NCBI GenBank assembly: GCA_000708835.1
Contig: DF237138.1
Span: forward strand, 91,868 to 155,867
DNA from: Klebsormidium nitens
Lineage: Eukaryota > Streptophyta > Klebsormidiophyceae > Klebsormidiales > Klebsormidiaceae
DNA: 64,000 nt
Reading direction: 5' to 3'
Of the stretch, positions 26,643 through 37,400 are shown piece by piece. Position 1 is the stretch's first letter, and each line of letters begins with the position of its first letter. The position numbers were made by a program, and so were the translations under genes. Under the pieces are notes generated by a model, which did not search any database, had not been told where the DNA came from, and worked only from the letters and a program-made list of their open reading frames with translations.

Positions 26643-29600
26643 TTACAACTCTGCAAAGCGGCTCACAAACTCATACCTGTCGATCCGCAACAAAAGCGCC
26701 TCTCCCGTTCCTTCGTCGACCCACTTCTTTGGGAGCCAAACCTCGACTTGGCTGACGTGGCCCTTGTCCGGTTTTCTCACAACTAGACTCGAGAACAAGT
26801 GCACCCCACGGCGCGATTCCGTGAGCATTGTCCGAAGCCGGTCCCCAGAAGCGTCTGTCATGCGCTGATATTTGACGTCCTCGGGGGAAAGGGACTCATT
26901 GCTCTTCTCGGGCTCGATTACGACAAGCGCGAGCTGCGGATTGCCCGTAAACGTTCCGGCGATGACCGCCCACGGAAAGAGCGGAACGGCTAGACTGTGC
27001 CGGACCAGGGAACTCAGCGGAAAGAGAGCCGGGGACGCCGGAACGAACGGCAGCGACGGGAGCGCGAGGGAAACGGCCACGGCGAGGTCAGTCCGCCAGA
27101 CTTCCGGTCTCTGCAGCGCGGATTCCGTCCGTTCCGCCACCCAGTGCGCGCGCGCGCCACGCCGCTCCACCAGGTGTCGCAAAAGGTTCACGAACGTCGC
27201 GATGGTGTGGCCACGTGGCTCGAGCACCGAGCACCCGCGGCCGGGGGTTCGGCGCGGCTCCTCGGTAACCAGGGGCAGGGTTACGTTAACCAGGGTCTTC
27301 TCGAGCCACTCCGCGAGGCGGGCGCTCCCGGCAAGCGGCGGCTCCGTGCCCAGAGTGGGCACCAAATACGTGGGATCCGCCAAATCGTGTGGGGAAACGT
27401 TTACGGTGTATCCCAGGAAGTCGAGAAGCTCCCGGCGGGAGAGAAGCAGCTCCCGGCGCAGCCAGTGGTCCAGATCGAAGACACGTGTCGGGCTGTCGGG
27501 CTTGAGGTAAAGTCCCAGGTTGAGCAGCACATTTGTTTTGATTGCCACGTGTCGGCAGTCCGGCTTGAGCTGCGACCCGATTCCGGTGAGCACGTTGAGC
27601 GGGCCGACGTAGTCGATAACGTTGGTGGTGTGAATGCGGTCGTACGCGTGTGGAGGGGAGGGGTTTACACCCGTCCGGCCGTCAGATTGAACCTTCCGTT
27701 GCGCCTCCTGTGATGAGCTAGTAGATGCATCTTCGGTCAACACTTGAACCGGTTGCCCCTGTCGGGGCTCAGTTGCAGGAGGGGGTTTGAGATGGTTGCC
27801 CGTTAGACTGTTCCGGTCTGGGAGGTTCGTCCATTGGCGGCGGGGGTTGGGTCGGGGCAGGAACCGGGGTCGTTGTGGGAGTGCTTGGTAATGGAACACC
27901 ATTACCGGCCCCGTCGCCAGCAGTCGGAGCGTCCGAGGGGGATCCCCCACCCGCGCGCTCGCGCGCCCCACCGGCCGCCTCGCAGATGTCGCCACATAGC
28001 ACCCTGACGCGCACGTCGGCGCCTCTGCCGAGGAGCCGCGCGAGCGCTTGCGCCCAGATGTAGAACTGGAGGCTGGTCATGCCAACGAAACCGCGCAGCG
28101 CATCCGGCAGGTCCCGCAGGTTCGGCGCGAGGGCGAACGGGCCACCGTTGTAGAAGAGCGACTCGGGGCCGAAATTCCAGGGGTTGTCGGCCGGGTCCTT
28201 GGCCACGAACTCGCCGTCCGGAGTGATCTGACAGGGTTAAGAATAGGGTTAAGTTAGATTTTAGGATCTAGGTTTGTCCGGATCGGTAAAAGATAGGATT
28301 TCTAGGCCAGTGAAAGAGCGACTTGGGGCCGAAGTTCCAAGGGTTGTCGCCCGGATCACGAACTTTTTTCCCGAAGTCATCTGGAGAAAGTTTTGAATGA
28401 GGCTGAAGTGAATGAGTCTGAAGAAAAAGAGTGAAGCTCAGGTTTGTCTGGATTCGTCCCTAAACATAGGGATTCTAAACCGGTGAAAAGCGATTCAGCG
28501 CTGAAGTTCTAGGAGTTGTCGCACGGATCTGGCTACGAACTTGCACTCCAGAGTGATCTGGACGGGGTTACGGGCAGGGTTTAGATGAACCTCTTAGATG
28601 CTGTCTGAGGTAACAGCAATCTGTATTGCGTGCCCCCAAAGTCACCCTCAAGACATTTTCTGGAAGGGATTGAAAAGCAACTTTCAGAAACGGAGGTAGA
28701 AAATGCCTGCGTCCTGTTGTCCCTTATAACGAGGTTCTGTCTTTGTGGTCCTTGACAATCACCGCGCCCTTTGTGGTCTGCGTATAACAGGGACCGCATC
28801 CTCGTGAGAGGCTTTCCTCCAATAAAACCACTTAAAGCTTCCTCCCAATCAGACCAACAAAAATGGTCTTCGAAAGGAGACGAATCGGTGCAAAATCAGC
28901 AGACACGTCACTAAGCATTGGGGATACAGATTTAGCAATATGAATCAAATTGTTAATTCCCTCTTCCGACGTCGAGGGACACACACCACTGCAAATCCGG
29001 AGTCGGAATGAAGAGCCCAAGAGGGGGCAAACGGAAACTGAGAACCATTTCGGGTCCCCAACTTCGGTCGGAAAGACAGTTTGCGGGCAGAAGCGTGACC
29101 ATCTTGAACACATGAAGAACGACAGACGAGCTATTGTGTGTCGCGGCACTGCACTTGCATATCAGATATGAGACGGGCAGCTTTGACTAGGTTCCCTGCA
29201 ACGCAGAACCAGATTGTTTGCAACTTCAGAATCAGACCCAAAGAAAGATATTTGAGTTGCAATTTCAGTTCGTATCCTCTCGGAAGGGAGATCGCGCACC
29301 TCATTGAGCATCGTCGGGTTGGGCGGCATTCCCTTCAGCCCCGTCCTGCCGGCCATGACGTCAGCATACGATGCGGTCACCCCCGTGCGCCGCCAGCTGT
29401 CCATCTCCACCCGCGCGCCCTTGTTGAATTCGTCCCGCCCGTTGCGCATCCTCATCATCGGCGCGTCCGAACGCAGCGCGGCCACCATGTGCCGCAGCTT
29501 GTACCGTCCGAACCCCTCCGGTTCCGTCCGCATCCGCCCGAACGGATCGAATTGCGGTTTGTACCCTTCCGGAGCAACGGACGCTCCCCCCGTGCGTCCG

Positions 29601-31732
29601 AAGTCTCTCCACACGCGCCAAAGCGTGCGCGCCGCAGCGAGGGAGTGCTCGGATGGGAATTCGATCCAGCGGAGTTGCGGGTCGGTCTGCCACGTAGCAA
29701 GGGAGCGTGAGGCGGCGACGAGCGAGTTTAGGGTTTCGGTAAGTGCCGTCGACTCGGCGGCGGTCAGGTTGCAACTGAGCCACACCTTGTAGAGAAGTTC
29801 CCCCGAAAGAACGTCCTGCTCTTGAAAGTGGGTCCCCACGAAAAAGTCCTCGGAGAAGTAGTCCTGGAGCAAAAGAGATGGTCGTGTGAAATCGAAACAA
29901 TGTTTACGGACGTCTTTTAGCGCTTTGGCTTGGGTTCGATCTTCCGACTTTAAGAATTGAGAGTGAATCCAATGGTCAACAACCTCCGAAAGTAACTTAG
30001 ATTGTTCAGATATTTGAGACGAGCTGCTGGGCACAGGTGGTATGAAACAAGATGCCAACCACGCATGAGTTCAATCATGCAAGATATGCGGGAACGAAGT
30101 GCGGTGGCTTCAGTGATGCTCCTTTGCTGCTGTCGTTATTCTGCAAACGAGCGAAACAAGTGGACTAAGTCTATGCTTTCTGATTGTGCTTAGACCGAAC
30201 TCAATAGATGCTCGTGGATCACCACTCCAAGCTGAAGAGCCCAGCACACTGTCGATGATGGTACAACAAGATAAGCGCTTGCCGCAATAGAGTAGTCTAA
30301 TACAGAGTAGACGGAAAGACAGTTCAGTGTGAACAACACCACCCTCTTTGCAAGATTAGCAACTACAGCAAAACAAGTTCTTGCACTTTATCTTCAATTA
30401 CAAACCAATTCTGAGAAGGATGATCAGGCAGTCACTGGCAGAAGAGAGAGGGTTTTCGTGAAAGTGCTGCAGGGGGAAACTTGGAATTCAGAATCGCTTC
30501 TGCACCTTTAAACGCCTTCTTTATCTCCCAAATGCTGATATCCTCTTGAAACCGACAAGATCAGAATCACCAATTTCCTATTTTGCTCTTCCGGCAGTAC
30601 CTACATTGGAGTCCCTCCCAGGATGCGCATCCTCCCACGCCTTCACGTACTTGCGCGTGACGTTCTTTGTGCTGTCCCCTTCCTCCATCGTCTCGATCAT
30701 GTCGACGTACTTGATCTGCCACCGCAGTTTGTCGAGCACCGCACCCCCGTCCTCTGAGCACCCGGGCTGCGTTCCGACGTCCCGTAGCAGCACCAACATG
30801 AGTACGTTCCGGGCCAGGATGCGCACGTCGAGATCGTTCATGTCACAAATCAATGACACGCCTTCCCACAGCGTTGCGCCTTCCTCACCGTCACTCTCTG
30901 TACCCTTCTCTGAAGCCTTTCCAGAATCTGCAGTTAGACCCTCCTCTGAGCCCTCCTCTAAATTCTCCTCTGAACCAACTTCTGACCATTCCTCTAAACC
31001 CTCCTCAAGATTATACTGAGCCGTCAAATGCGACTCGAGCTCGTAGAAGCTCTGCATGACGTGGCGAGGGTCTCCGCAGGCGCCGAACAAGAGGCGGACA
31101 TTCAGCTTCTCGCCCGAGCTCAACTCTGCCAGCTCTGAAATTGGAATCGGCTCAATCCCGGTCCCATCCACCGCCCCAAACGCTCCGATCAGCCCATCCG
31201 GATCCTCGTGTCCCACTGGGTAGTGCCCAAAGTCTGAGGAGATCGATGCCCGGGTGGTGGGCAAAGACAATGCTGATCGGTCGTAAGTTTGATGAGCCAC
31301 GCCTAGTTAATGGACTATCCGACGGGTCTCGGCCCCAACGCAATGCTGCCGCCCCAGGCGCGCCTCCACCTTCTCCAGCAGTTCGCAGAATCTCAAGCAC
31401 GTGCCCCACTCTTTCCGCTGCAATGCCGCCCGCCGCGCCCTGTTCAGCACTTTCTCCCGAAGCTGCAGCCCCTTGCTGACGTCAGCGGTCACGTCAGCGG
31501 AGTCCAGGAGAGCGAGGGCGGCTGAGTCGTCTGCAAGGCTGGCGGCGTAGTCCCCCGTCTCAAAGTGAGCAGCAGCCCTGTTCGAGAGGAACACCGGCTC
31601 GTTGGGAAGCACATTGTGGGCCTCGGTGTACAGGCGAACTGCTTCCGAGAACCGCTTGCTGCCATATGCCTGATTGCCCTGAGTTTTATACGCTTCGGCG
31701 GCTGCCTCCACGTTCCTGATGGAGGTCTCCAT
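26643..31732 (-). CDS. TPR and DUF4470 domain protein
   Basis: Best model: 31732-31324, 31233-30605, 29995-29300, 28227-27906, 27817-26643, about 1,076 residues. The N-terminus is a TPR block (AYKTQGNQAYGSKRFSEAVR, FLSNRAAAHFETGDYAASL). DUF4470 follows, with GHYPVGHEDPD, the glycine motif LLFGACGDPRHV, ICDMNDLDVRILARNVL and later YDRIHTTNVIDYVGPLNVL. The rest is a long conserved-looking region with no catalytic motif I know. DUF4470 occurs with MYND or TPR modules in fungi and algae; its function is not established, and a Rossmann-like fold is only suggested by GACGD. Two joins are inferred: a 90-nt intron (31323-31234) removes an in-frame TAA, and an 88-nt intron (27905-27818) corrects a frame change. 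Both are unusually short for this window, so a nonsense change or frameshift is the alternative. The third exon's start is also uncertain (29995 to about 30040). Confidence 0.82.
28306..28388 (-). repeat. Copy 1 of TPR-DUF4470 exon 4 edge
   Basis: On the minus strand it reads close to GDNPWNFGPKSLF, against ADNPWNFGPESLF in the working exon (start 28227), 160 bp upstream in transcription order. Part of the exon start is scrambled. Flanking intron sequence is shared with copy 2. Confidence 0.88.
28440..28566 (-). repeat. Copy 2 of TPR-DUF4470 exon 4 edge
   Basis: A more diverged copy, 172 bp beyond copy 1. It keeps the acceptor-proximal CAGATCACTC and the stretch for FVA, but the coding frame is broken. 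Intron sequence GGTTTGTCTGGATTCGT matches GGTTTGTCCGGATCGGT beside copy 1. Confidence 0.85.
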
Positions 31733-32216
31733 GCTTGGCAAGGTGGTGTCACTTGAGGACGTCAGCGACCACGCCAAACGGCGCCATTGGCTCACTGTGA
31801 AACGAATGTCTTGGAGACCGCCACCGCTGAGCAGATGGAGCACCAGCAGCAAGAAGTATGAAGGAAGTAGGTTGCAGTCTGCAGACAACTTCAGCCGCAG
31901 CGAGAAACCTCTCATCGGCGGCATTGACAATGAGGGGGATCTAAGTCTAGAGCCTCAGCTATAGCCTGAGGAGCTCAATGCTGCCGCAGATTAGTGTGCA
32001 TGCAAGATCCACGATCCTTTTCCGCAACTTGACACCACGACTCCTTGATGAAGTTGATCTGGGCTGATGCGCCCAGCGGAAACTAGACCACAACTGGCAC
32101 CGGTGTCAATCTTGATTTTCTCCTAGTGGCGGGAGGATGGACCCGCACGAATCGTCCGATCTGCCTATCGCACGGTTCCCGTCGCGCACAATGGACATCA
32201 CCAGGAACATCCAGGA

Positions 32217-32414
32217 TACTGGCAACTCTTGCTTTCACTAAGGGGTGCTTTCACTAAGATACAAGAGCCCCGGGCACCTCAACTAAAAACCCTAACCTAA
32301 ATAATGACCCGCTCCGCACCCTTAACCACCCTAACCCCCAAACAAACCCCACCCGTCTCCCGGGTGCCTGTCTTAGTGAAAGCACCCCTTAGTGAAAGCA
32401 AGTTTTGCCAGAGT
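32217..32414. mobile_element. MITE-like hairpin element, copy 2
   Basis: 198 bp with nearly perfect terminal inverted repeats about 40 bp long: left GGCAACTCTTGCTTTCACTA, right TAGTGAAAGCAAGTTTTGCC. Each arm holds two copies of CTTTCACTAAG. The 10-bp repeat ACATCCAGGA flanks it at 32207-32216 and 32415-32424. The core (CCCGGGCACC, CCGCTCCGCACCC, CCCGGGTGCCTGTCTTAG) matches the reverse complement of the element at 14614-14801. No open frame. Confidence 0.85.
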
Positions 32415-32561
32415 ACATCCAGGAACATCGGACCGTCCGATATCGCAAGTCAATCTGGTGACTGGACGCGAAACAGGCGGCGGTTTGGGCATTTGGTTCA
32501 CCCAAGTGGAAAGCGGCGAGTCCCTAGGACTACACTCGAGCATCAAATTGCGTTGAAATAC

Positions 32562-32675
32562 AAAAGCCCCGGGAACCAAAACCGAAGCTCTTAACCCAAT
32601 ACTGTAAGCGCTCGGCACCCGCATTCACTAACCCTTCGAATAAACGCAATTGTCCTCCGGGTGCATAGGGGGTTC
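32562..32675. mobile_element. Decayed relative of the MITE-like element
   Basis: It begins AAAAGCCCCGGGAACCAAAA and ends CTCCGGGTGCATAGGGG, with CGGCACCCGCATTCACTAACC between, parallel to the core of the element 150 bp upstream. Clear terminal repeats and target duplications are missing. Confidence 0.45.
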
Positions 32676-34419
32676 ATAACATCGTGCATTCGGCTGTTCA
32701 ATTGCAAGCCACCTGTGTTGAGTCTCAGCTCCCTCTGTAAAATCAGACTTGCAGCCAATTCCTTCGTGAGGCTAAAGACGCTGGTGAGACAATAGCTGTG
32801 GTTGTAGCTGCAACTTCCGACAGCGGAGGACGGTGCCTGCGAAGCATTTTTGGCAGCCTTTAAGCTGGCCAGCTACGATAGCGTCAGGGCTTCATCACGC
32901 GAAAAACAGAGAGTGTGGCAGATTCTGGCTTGTTGCAGAGCTCTCGCAATAAGGCGCGTTTACTTTGACATAGAAGATCCAACATGCAGCTGTACGGATA
33001 TGATGACACACCATTTTGCTGCTCAACTTGGTCCTCAACTTTGGAGAGATTCTTGTCTGCTGAGTCGTCTCTTTTAAGAGAGAGAGTTGATCAATGTTGA
33101 CCTTCTTGATAGAAAAACCGAAGGGAGAGAGAGGAGACTTGCAAGCTGGTTGCTTCACCTTGTTCAACTGTAGCTTCTTTTGCCGAGTGATTCCGCATGG
33201 TCAATGCTGCGTGATCAAATTAATGCAGCAAGATCCAAACAAATGCAGCTTTGTTCTTGGAAGAAAGGAAGGAGGGAGGTATGTCAGGACGGCTGAGCTG
33301 GCTGAGTGTACAGAGCTTCGGGGCCTGCACATCGCGTGCCTTTTGAGGAGAGAGAGATCGTGCTCATACCAGCACAAGTGATCTAGGTATGCTCAGTTGC
33401 TCCATTTTGATGACATTGCTTGAGCTAAAATACCAAGTGACGTTGATCAATCAATTGCTAAAGAGGTGTGTAAAGCATAGCTCGGGAACCGAGGTTGTAG
33501 CCTATTCTGGACATCTGAATGTCCCAACCTTTCAACAACTCTGCATCATTAATAGCGAGGGCATAGGTCATAATGCTGCCAGTCTCTGATCACTGCTGAG
33601 AAAGGATGTGCAACATTCTGATGAGCCAGGGATGGGGTCGTAATCCAACTGCAGATACACGAGCTTTGTGCATGACCTTGCACTCACCTATCTTCAAACC
33701 TCACAACCTGTATTGTGAGAGCCTGACCGAGAAGGTTAGAATAAGATTATACAAAAAAGAAACCGGTGATTAGAATCAACACTCAATTGACCTGCTCAAG
33801 AGCAATCTGGAACTTTAGAATCATATTCGACGATTGCCAGGGTCTGAGAGTCACGCTTTGCATCTTAGCCCCGCTGGTTGAAGGTTCTAGACCTTAGCCG
33901 AGCCAGCAGCGTTTGCCCCAGAGGTTTGTTTGGCAGTGCTACGAGGCACTTCGATCTTCAAAAGTAGTCCGAGCTTGTCCACTGGCAAAAGCAATGGGAA
34001 GGTCAGAGCCAAAGTAAAGGTCATGTGCAGCTACAGATTTTGAAAGGTCCCAGACGTCAGTATGCTCTCCTTTTGAAAATACAGGGAGCATTGAATTGGC
34101 TACTAATCGTTCAGCTCTGGTTGTTCTCAAGCTCTGATTGTTGAGTGACTCGCAAGGACCTGTGCTGGAGTCCTTATAGGGGAACGCCTTTACTGAAAGA
34201 ACTTCTTTTTGGAATGCTTCATTGATGCCCTCATCTGTCTGCCTCTGCAGGTACTGTTTCTCCTCTCTCTTGATGTCAGCCAGTCCTCCATGACGTCAAG
34301 CAGTTTCCCTTCACACGCTCGACGCACTTGAGCTCTTGATTTGAGCTGACGAGCGCTCTAGCTCCAAAGCGTGGGTCAAGTTGACCACCAAACAGGGGTT
34401 TGACAGAGATTAAGTCAAG

Positions 34420-37400
34420 ATGGAGGCCCTTCTAAACGACGAGTCACGGAGCCAGGGGAACAACCACTCCCCCCTACAGCAGGAGGGTTCCGATAACCTG
34501 TACTCGGGTTTCATTGACCGGTTCCCGTCATTTGACTCGATGTTTGGTCCGAAGCAGCGGCGAGACTCGCCGCAGAGCTCAGACGCTTATACACAGCGGG
34601 AAAACGAGCGCTTATCAAGGGCCAGAATCGAAGCAGAGGAGATCGAACGGCTGAGGAAGGGCGCGCTGAGCCCGCTCAAGGGTGCGCGCGCAAAGATGGA
34701 AGATGAGATGGATGCGCAGATTAGAGGGGGGGACAGGAGGAACGGGGCTGCGCTAACCCGCGCGCTTAACCTCTCACGGTTAGGAGCCCCCCAGCAGAAC
34801 TGGGCCCCCGTGAAGGACGAGTTCAACCAGCGCGGGTTAATGAAACCGGCGGAGGATAACCAGGAGAAAGAAGCGGAGAACGGGGACATGGGATTCGTGG
34901 ACAAGGAAGTGACCACGTGGTACTCCGTGAGCAACCGGCAGGCGGTCGGGGCGGGCGACTATGCCACGTCAGCAGCGCTGATCATGCAGCAGAAGCTGTG
35001 GGAAGCGATGCAGGAGATCCAGAGGTTGACGGAGGAGGGGCAGGCGCGGGAGAAGCTGTGCGCGAAACTGCTGCAGCAGAACGCGTTCCTGCAGGCGCAG
35101 ATCAAGCAGGTGCGCTTGATCTCATTTTCTTGCGCTTCCAACCGTTTTTGCTGCTTGTCCTATTCTCGTTCAGGCCCATGATAGAAACAGAGGACGCTTC
35201 GCGCGCTTTCTGTCTCTCCTTTCATTCTGTGTTCCTTTCGTTCTCTTTTCCTGGGAAGTTCTAGCTGTCTGAGTTGCGCAGCCACTACTGCATCCTCGTC
35301 CTTGCCTGCCCTGCTCGCAAGTATCTCCTCAAAATCGCCGTGGTTGGCTAAAGCCTCGAAAGCAAGTCACCACATTTTCAGATACGCCCCGCAAATTTGC
35401 ATTTCGCGGAAGCCATTTTCATAAAGCCAGGGTACGTTGGCGTCCACTCAGGAACATTTCCCCTAGCTAACAAAATGTTTCCGCTGCTGTCAGTACCAAG
35501 ACTGGTCAGGTCTCCCGGCCGCGGATCGCACCCGGTGGAAGAGCCCCGAGCCGTTTGCCCAGCCTACTCACTACAAGAACGAGCCGAGGAGCCCGTCCCT
35601 GGCCCCGGTGGATGTTCCCCCGGTCGGCAACCGCCCGGGGGGGCACCAGGCGGGGGGCGCCTTGTTTGAGAGAACGACGCTCGGGGCACTGTCGCCGCAC
35701 CGGCCGCTCAGCCCTCAGTGTATGCGAGGTGGGAGTGGTCATCATTTGAATCGCTAGGAGTTGATGGGATTGAACAGTCTTTTCTAGGTTTTCACTGCAA
35801 CTTTGCCAATAGTGTCTTTTCGACTTCGTCAGATCGGTGTGTTGTGAACCATCTTTTTCCACAAAGTCTGTAGTACCCATCTGACCGTCAAAATTCTGAT
35901 TCATGTCGCACAGTCTGTTTCATTGAAGGTTCTCGCGAATACATTTTCTCATCCAAACGCAGGGAAAGAGTGGCTTTCAGACTAGAACACTTTCTTGCGC
36001 GCTGCCTCTCCGTTCAGAACTTGACAAAGAACAAGCGGAGCAAAATGCAAAAGTATTTCATTGCGCCTTTGTGCAGCAGATCCGCTGAACCTCGCGGTCA
36101 AGCCCGAGGCGGAACGCGCGGTGGGGCATATCCCGGACATGGAGAACCTGCAGAAGGTGATGCAGGAGAATGCCGAGAAGAGCGCTAAAGTCGCCCTCGT
36201 CATGAAGTCCAATGCCATTACGGTGCGTACCGCTTTTCCGATCTTCCACTTCATCTTGTCCCATGTCGTAACCTTCCCTGTCTCTTTCTCCCTTTTTCTT
36301 TGCCTGTACCCTCCTCTCAAAGATCAAATAGGCGCCAATGTCGCGCCGTTATGACAGTCCAAGCACCTTACGCACCGCTTCTCATCCTTCTGCTTGATTA
36401 TGCACCATTCAACAGCTTCAAATCCAACTCAACCAGAGATTGATTTGAACTCCACCTCTTTGACGGCAACTGGCACAAGTATGGCCGGATGCATGCCACT
36501 CACTGTCACGTCCTACCAGGATTTCTCGACGTCGAAAGAAAAGAATGCTTTTCAAACCTGCAGATCTTCGACGGCTGCAACTGGCGCAAGTACGGCCAGA
36601 AGATCGCCAAGGGCAACCCGTGTCCGAGGGCGTACTACAGGTGTACGCAAGCCGCGGGCTGCCCCGTCCGGAAACAGGTAAGCCAATACGTTATAGGTAC
36701 CATACATAAAAGGAGTTCCAACTGATTGAGCCGTTTATGGTCTTGAGCCGAACCTTTGAGGCCTCACATCCAAAGCAAGTCTCGAATATGGATTCATTAG
36801 AGCAAGGAGGTCTCGAAGACGGTTTCGTATCGGGCGACCGACTCTGCTGAATATCACAAAAGTTCTTCTGAGGAGCCGCGGCCGTATTGACGCAAGAAAA
36901 TACGCAAGGAAATCCTGTTGTCAATCATACCACCCACGTAAAGGCTAAGAAGTAAGTAGAACCGGTTCTGATTGGACCTGGAAGACTCTGAAATTCATAA
37001 GCACGACCCTAGAAAAGAGAGGACCTGGAAAGCCTAAACTTTACACAGGACCCTATAAAATAGAGAAGGGAACAAGCTTATAGACCTTGAATCAAAGTGG
37101 TCAAACATATTACAGGTCCAGCGGTCTGCTGACGACCCGAGCGTGCTGGTGGTGACGTATGAGCACATGCACAACCACCCGCTCTCCTCGGCGGCGGCGC
37201 CCATGGCGGAGGCCACGTCATCGCTGGCGTCATCCTACCTGTGCAACGTCACCAGCAGCAACCCCAACGCGTCGGCGTTTGCGGGGGTCACGGCGAGTGT
37301 GGACGAGGGGCACGGTAAGTGGTCTCTGTTGTTAGAATATGTTACTAATCAATTTGGAAATTTATTTATCCCATCAGTAGAACATCTGACAGTCTTTCAG

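Larger units (their letters stand above)
31733..34419. other. Intergenic region between divergent TPR-DUF4470 and WRKY genes
   Basis: About 2.7 kb that should contain both promoters. It holds the MITE-like element at 32217-32414 and a decayed relative at 32562-32675. The remaining short frames are not recognised. Confidence 0.6.
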
